A stretch of DNA of 64,000 nt from Ciona intestinalis (taxonomy: Eukaryota; Chordata; Ascidiacea; Phlebobranchia; Cionidae): assembly GCF_000224145.3 (NCBI RefSeq), contig NC_020174.2, positions 2,215,056-2,279,055 on the forward strand, written 5' to 3'. A program made the position numbers and the translations under genes. Each line of letters begins with the position of its first letter. Within the stretch, counting starts at the first letter, position 1. Below, piece by piece: positions 49,801 to 60,557 of this stretch. Below the pieces are notes generated by a model. The model was not told where the DNA came from. It searched no databases and saw only the letters and a program-made list of their open reading frames with translations.

Positions 49801-50750
49801 ACTGTTACTGACACTTATTCCAATAGCATCTGCATCTTTGCGTAAATTAGTGACCACGATGGGTGCGTTTTTTTCCGGGTCTTTCGCGACAATATCATAA
49901 ATACCGCTCGCAACCGCGAATTTTATTCCATATAAAACTCCTTGTGAACTGCCGAAGTTGTTTCGGCGGGAATTCGGTGCTCCTATGAGCAACCTGTTAA
50001 GTATAAAGGGATTATACTTTCGGATAAACTTGTTTTAAAATACACCAGTTTGGAATGATTTTGACAGAGTTTAACAGAGTGTTTTTAAGTTTAAACAGCA
50101 CTCTTTTTCGGATTGTATTTTTGTACTATAGTATTGTGGGGTAAGATGGGACACCTTAAGCAGATAATAATCTACTATCCAGGTCGTGTTTTAACCAATC
50201 GACAACTGTGTATGGGAGTTGTCATGATACGTTTTTATATTTTATTTCTTTGAATGTTCCTTGTTTACTACCAAATTAAACAAGAAAGTATAATGAAAAT
50301 GTGTCCCATCTTCCCCCATCCTGCTATATAGTAGAGTTGGAAATAATGAGACACATTTTCATTCTATTTTCTTTCCCATTTGGTAGTAAACAAAGAACAT
50401 TTAAATAATTATACCACCCGCATCTTTACGACTTTCATACACCGTTGTTATTAATTGTTTAAAACACGATCAGGATATTTAGATAAAATATATGTGCTAA
50501 AGGTGTTACATTTTCCCGCACAGTACTTCTATGGTTTATAAATAACAGTTATAACACTCTATACATACTTGGCAGTTCCATTCGCACTAGCTTTTACAAT
50601 AACTGTCTGTCCAAAGTAGGTCCCATTCTGAAAACCTGCTGTACTACTTTCTATTAAATTAAAGTTTCTTAAGTTGAAGCAGTTGCAAGCACCAAGCGCA
50701 AAAACTGTCAGTAACATTACAGTGTATATTTTCTTAGCGTATTTCTTCAT
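46878..50750 (-). CDS. Integrin alpha N-terminal half with inserted I (vWA) domain
   Basis: Nine exons on the minus strand: 50750-50569, 49993-49786, 49506-49392, 49062-48882, 48560-48497, 48239-48097, 47715-47607, 47375-47261, 46963-46902. The phases agree and the sum is 393 codons. A signal peptide (IYTVMLLTVFALGACNC) is followed by mature FNL, FGQTVIV and LLIGAPNSRR, as in the first propeller blades, then VCAPMRYRHC. The alpha-I domain has a complete MIDAS: DGSFS, Thr in GFTTYTAHALN, and Asp in ILITDG. After the I domain, LSQLEYGENGFSS matches the return to blade 3. Reading on from the last exon gives seven more residues and TAA at 46878-46880. No membrane segment or remaining blades were found before the next gene, so this is a truncated gene, a short secreted form, or a gene whose rest lies elsewhere. 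Integrin alpha chains pair with beta chains to bind matrix. Confidence 0.8.
47010..47242 (-). mobile_element. SINE, minus strand, in an integrin intron
   Basis: TTCGCGTGGCCGAAAAACGA to AGTGACCACTGGGTTGGAGC; ends near the I-domain exon 47261. Confidence 0.8.
47848..48010 (-). mobile_element. MITE copy 23
   Basis: GTATTGTGGGGTAAGGTAGG to a worn right end AAGCATCTTACTCC. Integrin intron. Confidence 0.7.
48294..48474 (+). mobile_element. MITE copy 24
   Basis: ATGGTAAGGTGGGGGAAGAT to GTGTCCCATCTTCCCCTCCC. Integrin intron between two I-domain exons. Confidence 0.85.
48650..48868 (-). mobile_element. SINE, minus strand, in an integrin intron
   Basis: ACGTGGCCGGAAAACGACAG to AGTGACCACTAGGTTGGAGC, flanked by a GAAT microsatellite tail (48649-48673). 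Confidence 0.8.
49181..49375 (-). mobile_element. MITE copy 25
   Basis: AGTACTGTGGGGTAAGATGG to TTCCATCTCTTCCCACCATA. Integrin intron. Confidence 0.8.
49531..49734 (+). mobile_element. MITE copy 26
   Basis: TAGGATGAGGAAAATAGGAC to TCCCGTCTCTCCCCCACCTA. Integrin intron. Confidence 0.75.
50129..50328 (-). mobile_element. MITE copy 27
   Basis: TAGTATTGTGGGGTAAGATG to GTCCCATCTTCCCCCATCCT; abuts copy 28 in opposite orientation. Confidence 0.85.
50329..50528 (+). mobile_element. MITE copy 28
   Basis: TAGTAGAGTTGGAAATAATG to GGTGTTACATTTTCCCGCAC. Confidence 0.75.
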
Positions 50751-50995
50751 TTTTGTTCTGGCAAATAATGCCTAATGTTACTACAATGCTGTTTAATAAA
50801 ACTGGCAAAATATAAATGACTGTACAGTTACTTGTTTAAACAATGCCGTTATTTGATAGACTTACATCGTTTGAAAATACCGGTAGTAAGCAAGCTATTC
50901 ATGCTTTCTTAACTGTATAATCTATGTACACCGAGTACATTTAGTAAGACAGTGAACAAACGCAGCACTAGATAGCTGGTTTACTCACCCTTATT

Positions 50996-51005
50996 GTGAC
51001 GTCAC
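50996..51005. promoter_or_regulatory. CRE-like palindrome GTGACGTCAC
   Basis: A perfect TGACGTCA core lies seven bases before an ATG on the plus strand and about 245 bases from the integrin start on the minus strand. It is the classic CREB/ATF site; use in vivo is inferred. Confidence 0.45.
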
Positions 51006-51011
51006 ATACAT

Positions 51012-51129
51012 ATGAGTGTAAGTGATGACTGGTTGAATTCTGCGCTTACCGGTAGTTTTAAGTCCGGTTTATTTACGCCTGTAGCCACTGGCACACTTGG
51101 TTTATATGCTCTATTATACGTAAAAAACG
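51012..51129 (+). CDS. Possible start exon of unknown small membrane protein or of the CRAL-TRIO gene
   Basis: ATG followed by 39 codons (starting SVSDDWLNSALTG) with a hydrophobic stretch LFTPVATGTLGLYALLYV, ending AAAAACG before the donor GTATGT, in phase 1. The acceptor GACATATAG at 51711-51719 would join it in frame to the CRAL-TRIO ORF (G+TG, then KDM). Alternatively the acceptor CATATACAG near 51501 would give a 43-residue membrane peptide. I do not recognise the family. Confidence 0.35.
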
Positions 51130-51727
51130 GTATGTGTTTCCTATTACGTCTCATTGATACGCCCATACTTTATAACTGCACTCTTTCTTTTTTATATTAA
51201 TAGTATACTAAACTGTCACAAAAAAATAATAATCCTCGGTTTATTGTTAATATGAAGTTCAAATAAAGGGGCGATGACGCTACAACGAAAAAAAAAACAT
51301 TTAAACAAAACGAAATTAAAAAAATTGTAATAAAAGAATTGAAACCTTATAATTTGATTTATTAAGATAAAAATAAGAATGTTATTTCTTCAAATTTTAA
51401 ATCGGAACTATAAAAAGCATGCATGGAAAAGCGGCGATTTTAAGTTTTGTATAATAGTTGCTTTAGAGCAATTGTTTTAACACAAAAGTTTTACATATAC
51501 AGGCGTCGTAATTTAGATAGCGCATACTCGCGAGTAAAAATCAAGCCGGCAATTATTTAGAACCATTTTGATAAAACTGAAAGGTAATCATTCTAACTAG
51601 AGGGTGAGGTCTAAGAAAAAGGGTTTCTGTTCAGAGTAACTAAATATATGAGAGCATGAGTTTCAGTTTACTTATATTTTAAGAAGTATAGAACTTAAAA
51701 ACAGTCATTTGACATATAGTGAAAGAT

Positions 51728-52543
51728 ATGGATATAACGATGAGGTACGAATGCTCGCTTTCTCCACCAATGCTGGCAAGAGCAATTGCAGAGTTAAATG
51801 AACCAGATAATAATTTGGATCGATTAAAAGCAATAGACAGACTTAAAGTTAATTTTGATGTAGAAAAGTACGGCCCACTGTTGAAAGAAGACGATGCTTT
51901 TATTTTAAGATTCCTAAGAGCGCGAAAATTCGATCAACGAAAAGCACTGAAGTTATTGCAAAAATATCACACGATTAGAACCGAACTTCCAGAGGTGTTT
52001 AACCGCGTCAAGGAACCTGAACGACTGGCTGCTATCATGAACAGTGGAACTCTGTACTTTTCAAACGGGAGGACCAAAACTGGGTCATGGGTCCTTATGT
52101 TCAAGCCTGGACCCATGAATGATATAATCAGTGCTTATGACGTTGTAGCATATAGCGTATTATGCATCGAAAAACTACTCGAAAATGAAGAGTATCAAAT
52201 ATGCGGCTCTATAACTATTGACGATTTAAAGGATTTCAATTTAACATCGTTGTCTCCATCGTCCAAGCTAAAAAAGATGTTTGATTTATGGCAAGATTCA
52301 ATGCCGATTCGAATAATGCCTATCCATATATTAAACGAATCGAAAGTTTTTTCTGCTCTATTTAAACTTATCCAACCCTTTATGAAGAAAAAAATTAAAC
52401 AAAAGCTCCGACTGCATGGAAATTGCTTTGCCGAACTTCACGACTCGGTTGAAAAACATCTTCTGCCATCCTGTCTTGGTGGAACGGGACCCGATCCTGT
52501 AGAAGCTTCAGCGATTTGGCTGCAACAACTTTCAGAAATGTAA
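51728..52543 (+). CDS. CRAL-TRIO (SEC14-like) lipid-binding protein, clavesin/TTPA type
   Basis: A single uninterrupted frame of 271 residues. The N-terminal helical part has EDDAFILRFLRARKFD, the CRAL-TRIO-N signature shared with clavesins and RLBP1. The lipid-binding domain follows: ITIDDLKDFN, LWQDSMPIRIMPIHILNES, LIQPFMKKKIKQKLRLHG and HLLPSCLGGTGP. Family members bind alpha-tocopherol, retinaldehyde or phosphoinositides and move them between membranes; the ligand here is not deducible. The ATG at 51728 was chosen because an in-frame TGA lies at 51710 with only non-ATG codons between. The lack of introns contrasts with all neighbours and with vertebrate relatives. Confidence 0.88.
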   Translation: MDITMRYECSLSPPMLARAIAELNEPDNNLDRLKAIDRLKVNFDVEKYGPLLKEDDAFILRFLRARKFDQRKALKLLQKYHTIRTELPEVFNRVKEPERLAAIMNSGTLYFSNGRTKTGSWVLMFKPGPMNDIISAYDVVAYSVLCIEKLLENEEYQICGSITIDDLKDFNLTSLSPSSKLKKMFDLWQDSMPIRIMPIHILNESKVFSALFKLIQPFMKKKIKQKLRLHGNCFAELHDSVEKHLLPSCLGGTGPDPVEASAIWLQQLSEM

Positions 52544-53428
52544 TTAAGAAAAAAATCGTTAACCAAATTTTTAAGGTTATTACATTTTTTTGCCACGTAT
52601 GCCTATGTTGTGTTATGTATGTTTTGCGCTGTGTTTTTGCACACCTGTTTTGTATTACGTATACTGTATATCGACAATACATCGATATAAATGGGATAAA
52701 GTTGACTTTTATACTTTGAGAGACTAACGGTATCCTACCTTACCTTGCAGTACAATATGTAAATATAGGCTACCTCAATGGTAGTACAGTTTCATTTGTT
52801 GGGTCGTTACTCTCTTGTTTATAGTCAGCCTTGGATTTTAGAGGAAATTTCTGTTTTGGTGGCTTTACATGTGTTTTGAGATAATTGTGACGGCGTTTCA
52901 GCATAGATACCTAAACATATAGATATGAAACTGACGATCACACGACAAACAACTTTTAGCGTATACAAAATAAGCATTAATGTTTTATACATTCCTATTT
53001 ATATGTTTAGGTAGCCTATCTATAGTTTCAGTAAGTGTGAGGAATTTGAAACTAGTGTGGCAATAAATTAATTGCTTGATTATCTGTATTAACTTGTAGT
53101 TGCGAAATCCGTGTAGTCTCAGGAATCCTTATACCTGCTTGAATTAATAATGAATGCAACGTATATACGTAATTTCCATTTGCGAGGTTTAAAAAATTCC
53201 TATACACTGACAAGCTGATTCTATAAATATATTTAATTGCCGGGTAAATTGGCCAGTATTATATCTCAAAAAGCACACCAAAATAAATAATGCATATAGA
53301 CCTACACGTCCGTAAAGTAATCAGTTTCTATGCAATTATCTGTGTCTTGGCAGTGGGTTTATTAGTTTGGCAAAGGACACAATCTGGCTTGCTATTTAAC
53401 AGTTAGAGTTAGTTAAGCCGTAACAAGT
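52544..53428. other. Intergenic region before the GPCR
   Basis: 3' UTR of the CRAL-TRIO gene and a MITE end fragment (52716-52755, GGTATCCTACCTTACC...GCAGTAC). The remainder shows no frame or repeat that I recognise. Confidence 0.5.
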
Positions 53429-56156
53429 ATGGCATCGGGAGATGAGGTTTTCACAACAAACTATAACAATTTGACAGAGCTGCAATTTACCACAGATATT
53501 ACAGAGAGGTAAGAGGCATACTATGATTTAGCATTTGTTTCAGTAGTTTTAAACAGGCAACAGGCAACTAATACATAAAGTTGTTTTATTTTAGGAAAAG
53601 GTAAAATATTTTTTATTAATAAATCCAGTTTCCTTATATGTCTGTTTTAGGTCAAGTTACAAAAGACCATTCAACGAAAATGGAATCATTTTTACTGCTA
53701 CTGTGTTTTTTCCATTGGCGATTTTTGGAGTCTTGGCAAATTTGTTAACCTTTTTAGTGATCTACAATTCTCCAAAACTGAGGTAAATACAATTAAGAAA
53801 TTACATAAAATCAATCAAACAAATACTAAATAAAAATGTATTATGAAATTTCTTCTACGGCATGCGTATTTTTCAACATGAATATTTGTTTCAGGTCCAC
53901 GTTTAATTTCTTCATCATGAGTTTATGTGTATCAGACTTCTTGTCGTCGTTCATTAGTCTTCTGTTTGTATATAGACGGACTTGGGGGTTTGAGGAATGG
54001 ACCATATCAGATTTCTTATGCAAGGTGATTAATTTAGTGTGGTAGGGTAAGATGGGACATGTCTACAATTGCTTTTCTTATCACATTTGGTAGTAAACAA
54101 AGAATAATTAGGAATTCTATTTATCGTATTCCCGCCACCATAAAAGAGATCGTTGTTAATTGATTAAAACACGATTGGAAAATATGGGATATTATGTGTT
54201 AACGGTATCCCATCTTACCCCTATTTTACACAGGCTACAACATTACAAACAACATAAAAAAATGGTGTAATGTTTTTTAATAAATTTCGCTCGTTTTTTA
54301 GTTTTATTGGGCAGTAGACACTGGGACATCTGTATCGACTTCGTTACATATCATCATGTTCAGTTTGTTACGTTTCGTGTCAGTTTCTTTCCCGCACAAG
54401 TATAATCGAATTAAATTCTTTGAAACGAAGGTAAAGTATTTTGTATTTAGCAAGTTTGTTATGCAATATGGTAAAACTAGTATTATTTAGATGCTGGACT
54501 TCAGTTAAGAGTACTCTGTTACTATGTATATAGTATAGGGAAAGATGAGACGCTTTTGTAATCTATATTTTGTCGACTAGATTGGTATTAAACATTTAAA
54601 GATTTATAAAAATCGTACTCCACGACTGCCATAGGCCGTTGTTAATTGTTTAAAACACAACTAAGATATTTGGATATTATGTGCTAAAGATGTCCCGTCT
54701 CCCCCCACCCTACTATACTTTGTAGGTCGTTTCCTATATCCTTAATGTGTATTCGCTGTCACACAAGCACCGTGTATAAAAGCGTAATGATTGTCATTAC
54801 TTTATAATGAATAATAGATAAAAACATTCCCTCTTTAATCTAGATCATTATTGTTATGATTTGGATAATATCTGCGGGCGGAGGTGCAATTCCATGGAGT
54901 ATTTGGACGGGTGCTGTTAAGATAGACCGCAACGTTGTTTCAACTGTTTCTTCATGGCCGTCGTGTACTGTTCTACTTCAATGGTAGGAATGAATGTAAA
55001 ATTAATACGCAATGGTTCATAGATAATTTAGTATTGTGTAGGATAAACCAGTTCAAATCCTACACTGTATATGGATACATCGTCTTTTACTACGTCCCGT
55101 TTGCTTTGGTTTTGATTATGTCGGTTTTGGTCACCGTATCATTGCATTACAAGCGCAAATACAGACTCAAGGGAAAAGGTAATACTTAAATATAAAGCGA
55201 ACGTTATTTTAAGCATAAATACATTTTTTTAATTTAGCAACTGATTATCACAAGAAAGACATTGCTGAAATAATGAGACGGCGAAAAGAAAACCAAGCGA
55301 TCGTACAACTATTCCTAATAGTTGGGTCATTTTTTATTGGATACATTCCAAGAACAGGTGATAACTTAGGGTGGGGTAAGATGGGACATGTTTTATTCTG
55401 TAGTCCCATTTTTAGTAAAAATGGGGGGGGGGGTAAGATGGGAAAAGATGGGGTAAAATGGGACATCTACTTTTCTTGTCTCATTTTTAGTAAAAGTTGT
55501 ATAACGTACTCCTGATTCTCTAGGGGAGCGTTGTTAATTGTTAAGATCGGGAAATTTGAGCTTAGGTTAGGTGCTGACGGTATTCCGTCTTACCCCACAG
55601 TCTCCGTACCTATCTTAAGCTGTATACTTGAACGAGAAAAACACACATTCCAACTAATGTTCATTTAATGTAGGTTTTCATGTCTTTTCTCTGCTGGTGC
55701 AACAGAAAACATACGAAGATAAAGCACTACATTGGTGGCTTGGTGTTGGAGAGTATTTATGTCTCCGTGTTAGTGAGTGCTTGAATCCTATATTTTACAA
55801 CCTAGCTTCCAGGTATGAGTCTTATGGTGGGGTAAGATGGGACCTGTTTTCATTCTTTTTTCTTGTCTCATTTGGCACAAAAAAAAAGTATTTCAGAATT
55901 TTTTTTAACTGTATTCTCGCGACTCCAAAGAAGCGTTTTTGTTTGTTACTTTTAAAAAAACAGGAAACATGGGATTTGGGTGCTAACGTTTTCCCATCTT
56001 ACCCCAGATTATTATTCAAAAGTTATAGTAAACTACACTTCATACCTTTATAGTAAAATGCGAAAGGAAACGACAAACTATTTGAAAAGAATGTGCAGGG
56101 TTAGAACAGGCGGTGTACAACCAACAACAGCAAGTGATATTTCAACATTCAACTGA
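53429..56156 (+). CDS. Class A (rhodopsin-like) G protein-coupled receptor, orphan
   Basis: Nine exons, 369 residues: 53429-53508, 53651-53782, 53895-54024, 54302-54430, 54844-54983, 55042-55178, 55238-55357, 55674-55812, 56054-56156. Phases agree. The N terminus has N-glycosylation sequons (NNLT). TM1 has GVLANLLTFLVIY (GN-like motif with AN), TM2 has SLCVSDFLSS with the conserved Asp, and TM3 ends LLRFVSVSFP in place of DRY. TM4 has MIWIISAGGGAIPW, TM5 FYYVPFALVLIMSVLV, TM6 LFLIVGSFFIGYIPR and TM7 SECLNPIFYNLAS (NPxxY). Loop 3 is basic (RRRKE). I cannot assign a ligand class. MITEs occupy four of the introns. Confidence 0.88.
54034..54228 (+). mobile_element. MITE copy 29
   Basis: TGTGGTAGGGTAAGATGGGA to GGTATCCCATCTTACCCC; nine bases into GPCR intron 3. 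Confidence 0.8.
54530..54716 (+). mobile_element. MITE copy 30
   Basis: TAGTATAGGGAAAGATGAGA to GTCCCGTCTCCCCCCACCCT. GPCR intron 4. Confidence 0.75.
55366..55603 (+). mobile_element. MITE copy 31 with duplicated left end
   Basis: GGGTGGGGTAAGATGGGACA occurs, then a second GGGGGTAAGATGGGAAAAGA about 65 bases on; right end TATTCCGTCTTACCCCACAG. GPCR intron 7. Confidence 0.75.
55826..56012 (+). mobile_element. MITE copy 32
   Basis: GGTGGGGTAAGATGGGACCT to TTTTCCCATCTTACCCCAGA. GPCR last intron. Confidence 0.8.
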
Positions 56157-56170
56157 TGATGCGTCAAATA

Positions 56171-56328
56171 TAGCAGTTTGGGGTAGGATGGGACATCTTT
56201 TTTATTGCGTTTTCTTGCCTCATTTGTAAACAAAGAACGTTTCAAGAATCATATGACTGTTTTAACACGATCCGGGTATTGGATACTTTGTACCAAAGGT
56301 GTCCCCATCTTACCCCACAGAACTATAT
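56171..56328 (+). mobile_element. MITE copy 33
   Basis: CAGTTTGGGGTAGGATGGGA to TCCCCATCTTACCCCACAGA; starts 15 bases after the GPCR stop codon. Confidence 0.8.
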
Positions 56329-56594
56329 TATCGTTTTCAGGTTTACACTACCCAGTGAGTAAATACCCATACGAGGTAAACCGTTGTATGACACCATGAA
56401 TTATTCCTCTGTAAATAATATGCACATACCTTATTCATAAGAGAAACGCTGGTCTGTTACCAGAACTATTTGAATGTGCGTTCGTTCGTTCAGTATTAAT
56501 ATTAATTTGTATCGCTAAAAGGATGTATTTTAATATATTAATATCGCCTAAAACATTATATCAGAATTCTACAAGTTTCATTTTATCAGTAGTA

Positions 56595-56774
56595 TAGTAC
56601 GGTGGGATAAGATAAGACATTTTTATTATTATGTTTTCCCGTCCCATTTGGCAGTAACAATGTTTTCAGAATGATATAACCGCAACCCCGCAACTCTTAA
56701 AACAGCGTGTTTTACTGTTCAAAACAACATGGAATTAGATCGTAACTTTATTCCATCTTACCCCACAGTACTAC
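56595..56774 (+). mobile_element. MITE copy 34
   Basis: GTACGGTGGGATAAGATAAG to TATTCCATCTTACCCCACAG. Confidence 0.75.
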
Positions 56775-56919
56775 ACTATACATTTTCTTTCACCGTTGAG
56801 TTTTGTGAAGGTAAATTTCCTCGCTAGATGTCACTAAATACACACGTAGTCTCGTTAAAATCATTTTGAAAAACGTGGCGATAACTGACTTTTCGTATAA
56901 AATGAACAATTATATTCTA

Positions 56920-57112
56920 TAGTCGGGTGGGAAAGACAAGACATCTTCAGCACATAATACCCAAATATCCTGATCGAGTTTTAATTAAACAATTAACAAC
57001 GGTTTATGGTAGTCACGAGGATACGGTTTTATAATTCTTAGAATGTTCTTTGTTTACTACCAAATGGGATGAGAAAATAGAATGAAAAGGTGTCCCATCT
57101 CCCCCACTCAAT
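56920..57112 (-). mobile_element. MITE copy 35
   Basis: ATAGTCGGGTGGGAAAGACA to GTGTCCCATCTCCCCCACTC. Confidence 0.8.
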
Positions 57113-57206
57113 GTACATGTAAATAAAACGTTAAATGAATTATAATAGAATCACGCTACTTTGTAGAACTGTGCACATTCAATTTTATTATAACTCCAAA
57201 CAGCAA

Positions 57207-57414
57207 TTAGGCGTCTATAGGAAGTCGCCTGTTATCGGGTTGTACGGTGAACATTGTTACGTAACAAACAGAATTATGTCCACATGAATGAACAAAGTTT
57301 ATCAGCTGCGATCGAGACTCAGTTTTTTGGTTCTTGCAGTTGATGCTGAAAACATAGAATATATTCTGGTCTTCTAACGAGGTAGCTTTGTACACCACAT
57401 TTTGAAAGGCGGAA
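57207..57414 (-). CDS. Candidate terminal exon of an unknown minus-strand gene
   Basis: After the acceptor ACTGTCAG (reading the minus strand) the frame runs SAFQNVVYKATSLEDQNIFY, then VFSINCKNQ, then SCGHNSVCYVTMFTVQP and ends LPIDA with TAA. AATAAA follows 18 bases later at 57189-57184. Acceptor, frame and polyadenylation signal together suggest a last coding exon. I do not recognise the protein; the three cysteines suggest an extracellular domain. Confidence 0.35.
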
Positions 57415-58129
57415 CTGACAGTGACTCATGCAGTACAATGTACAGCGTGAAGCTTTGTAGGTCCATTTGCGACAGAGCGTTCCCTTTTAGCAAATTGTGT
57501 CTTGTATTATTTCCTGCTAAGCATGGCTTAAAGTCACAAGCAACTAACTTGTATTAGCCTGTGCCACCCAAGGTGTTTTGAAAGCAAGGTAAAACCGCAG
57601 TAACCGGTCAAGTTACTAAAACATCAAGATAGCCACCTGCTGCTTGCCTCACGGTTTCATAAAATATCTTTCTAAAGCTTAGTACTTAAACTGGGAATAT
57701 CTTTATTACGTGAAACTTTATACAGTCGCTTATCTCTTGTGACATCATAGTTTATCGATTTATATTAAAAAATGGATTACTTTTCTACATGGTAAGCCGG
57801 GCTATAATCATGTATGTCAAAAAGTCTAAAAAGTTTTGTTCAAACACTAAAAAATATTTGCTACGGTTCAAATAATGAAATCATAACAAATGAGTAATTA
57901 GGGTGTAGCTAACTGAAAACTAACTTTGAAAGTGAGTGTAATAATAAAACATTGTTTTAATCAAATAATGACACCGATCGCCCAACAGCACGGTTCTGTT
58001 AAACTTAAAGTAAAACTGTATGTACAGATATTTAAATAAATACGCTTTGAAAATGAGTGTTATTAAACTCGAACAGCAAGCCAGAAAACCGGCATTTAGT
58101 TATGACCCCAATATATAAAACAGCGTTTA

Positions 58130-58414
58130 TTGCTGCACGGCATATTATATACTGGTGGGGAAGTACAAATAAATTATGTACACAGTTGCGGTGGTCCCAG
58201 TTGGGAACCACCACTCCCTGCATGCACTAATATATCGGATGACGGTGGAACAGCAAGCAACCGTGACGATGCCACAACAATATTACACCTCTCACACGTC
58301 AAGCAAAGAACACAAGAGCAGTTTGCCACTCGCCCAGTGGTGTCGGGTATGTACTGTGTGTCTGTTAAAAACTCACGCAACCGCCCCAATTCGGTTTCCT
58401 TAACTTTGCAATAA
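58130..58414. other. Open frames on both strands, coding status unclear
   Basis: GC-richer than its surroundings. Two plus frames and one minus frame are open at once. The plus frame ends SVSLTLQ just before AATAAA (58413); the minus frame has a Cys cluster (NCSCVLCLTCERC). None matches a family I know. Confidence 0.2.
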
Positions 58415-59289
58415 ACAATACATTGCAGCTCGCTATGCTTACATCTGCAAATTATGTATTCCGAAAATATAACTGTTTATGATATTTTTAGATTTAAAAA
58501 TGCAAAATTACTTTGAAATAATTACTACGTGCATTTCGTCTTAATTTTTTGGAATACGAATTTAAATCCAGATTCGCTGACTAAACATAAAGTGTCAATA
58601 GATTAATCTTCTGCCATTCTCTGCTGTCCATCTTATCCCGTACTCTGGTTTTGTTACTGTACAAACATTGAGCTGAAAAGAGAGATCTTGCCCAATCCTC
58701 TTTGGCGTACAATGTCGTTGTTGGCTACAGTTTTAACGTGGGAAATCTTGAAACTGTGTCAAATAGCTGGTGTACTTTGCACCGGCAACGGTTTTATCTC
58801 AATGAGTCATCTATCCAGCACCTTTCGAACTTTGGAACGGTGTATAAAGATAACCAAAACACTACATTAAGACGAAGATAGAGTTGGTTTTACGACTAAA
58901 CTGTTTCCAAAACACACACGCTAAGTCGTATTTTTCGACCAAGAAATACACTAGAAAAATATATCTTCAGCTTAGTATTTAGTTTTAGCTTCCAGCACTT
59001 TTTACTTGAGTTTTGTTGCAGGTTTCCTGATTAAACATATTTTGACGTTAATAGGATGCATCCCTAAAATGATAATTGATTAGTCTTGACCTGTTTTTGG
59101 TGTAAAACTAGAATCATTAATCAACTCATGTCCGGATGCACCGAAGGGTCACGGTTGGGCCATCGTTACAAGTATGTTTAGGCTATACGTGCTCAAATCA
59201 CATGAACACGAAATCTTCACTTTATACATGTGTCCATTTTTGCATGTATTTTAGCTCTTATTATCTGATATATGTTTAGGAATTAAACA

Positions 59290-59486
59290 TAGTGGAAAGG
59301 GGTAAAATAGAACATACTTTCATTTTTTTATAGCTGTATTCTGTAGCAAACAAAGAAAACTTAAAGATTTATAAAACTGTACCCTCACGACTTTAAACAA
59401 GAGTCTCTAATTGTTAAAAAAAGACCGAAAAAACAGGATTTAGGTGATAACGGTATCCCAGCTTTAATTACCCCATAGTACTATAT
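59290..59486 (+). mobile_element. MITE copy 36
   Basis: GTGGAAAGGGGTAAAATAGA to GGTATCCCAGCTTTAATTACC. Confidence 0.65.
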
Positions 59487-59864
59487 GTATTGTAATGTGA
59501 CAGTTTTAATTTGGCAGCAAAAAGAATTTCGTTGAGGCGCGAAGTTTTTGTACAGTTTCGCTTAAATGAAGTTTGAACCACCAGGTTTTGTTCTTGTCTG
59601 ACACGGTGGGAGAACAACGTATTGAGTTTCGCTGAATAAGTTTAGACAACAGTGCATGGGAACGGCTGTATTTTGCTGCAATATTTTGATATTCCATCAA
59701 ACTTGTCTTGCGATTTTTCTGTTTTTTTATAAAGTGTACAGTGTCACACATTGTTTTTTTCAGCAGACATAGTGAATATTCTGTCGAAATGCAATGGCAA
59801 GATCATACGCAATGAACAGTTCTTCTGTAATAACTCACGCAAAAACATGGAATAATCAATTAAC

Positions 59865-59978
59865 CGAATCCCTCACGACTCTAAAACAGCTAGCATTATT
59901 TATTGTTAAAAACACGATTAGGAAATATGGTATGGTGTATGTACCGGAATCCATCTTACCCTACACTACTATATCATT
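59865..59978 (+). mobile_element. MITE copy 37, right part only
   Basis: CCTCACGACTCTAAAACAGC through ATCCATCTTACCCTACACTA. Confidence 0.6.
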
Positions 59979-60382
59979 AAAATACTAAACTATCAGAACA
60001 ATTTCGCTTGAGGAGGCGCTCGTGAGGGGCCCTTTAAATATATTCACCGTCATTTTCTGTTGAAAATCAATTGAAAAACAGCGCCTCACCAAAAATTGTA
60101 CATAAACGAGTTATGGCAAATTACAACATGTATGATCGACAGTAAGTAATGGGTTCTCATTTCTGGAACAAAAAGTGGCCATCGCTCATTGCTTTACCTA
60201 ATCATTTTTTTTCCCCATTAATTCGTTTTTGTTCCCATTAATTCTATTATGGGGGAGAATATGCTTTAATTTAATTTATCAGACTTGTTTATGTGGGGGG
60301 CGGCATGATAATTACCATACCTCAGTAAGCGACGTCATGCCTGAATTCAGTAGTCGAATATAATTTATTATCAAAAGGCATA

Positions 60383-60557
60383 TAGTACTGCCGGGGAAGA
60401 TGGCATACGTTAACACAAATATATCATATTTTCCGATTGTGTTTTAAACTATTAACAACATTTTAGGGTCGCCAGGTGAAAATCGTTTAAATATTCGTTG
60501 TTTATGTCTAAATAGAACAAGATAGACGAATGTCTTATTATACCTCATGCTACTATA
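60383..60557 (-). mobile_element. MITE copy 38
   Basis: TAGTACTGCCGGGGAAGATG to a worn right end TTATTATACCTCATGC. Confidence 0.65.

Noticed and set aside
59506..59751. Minus-strand frame of 81 codons rich in Lys and Ser
   Set aside because: Starts with ATG but has no recognisable domain, polyadenylation signal or neighbours; kept only as a possibility in the region note.
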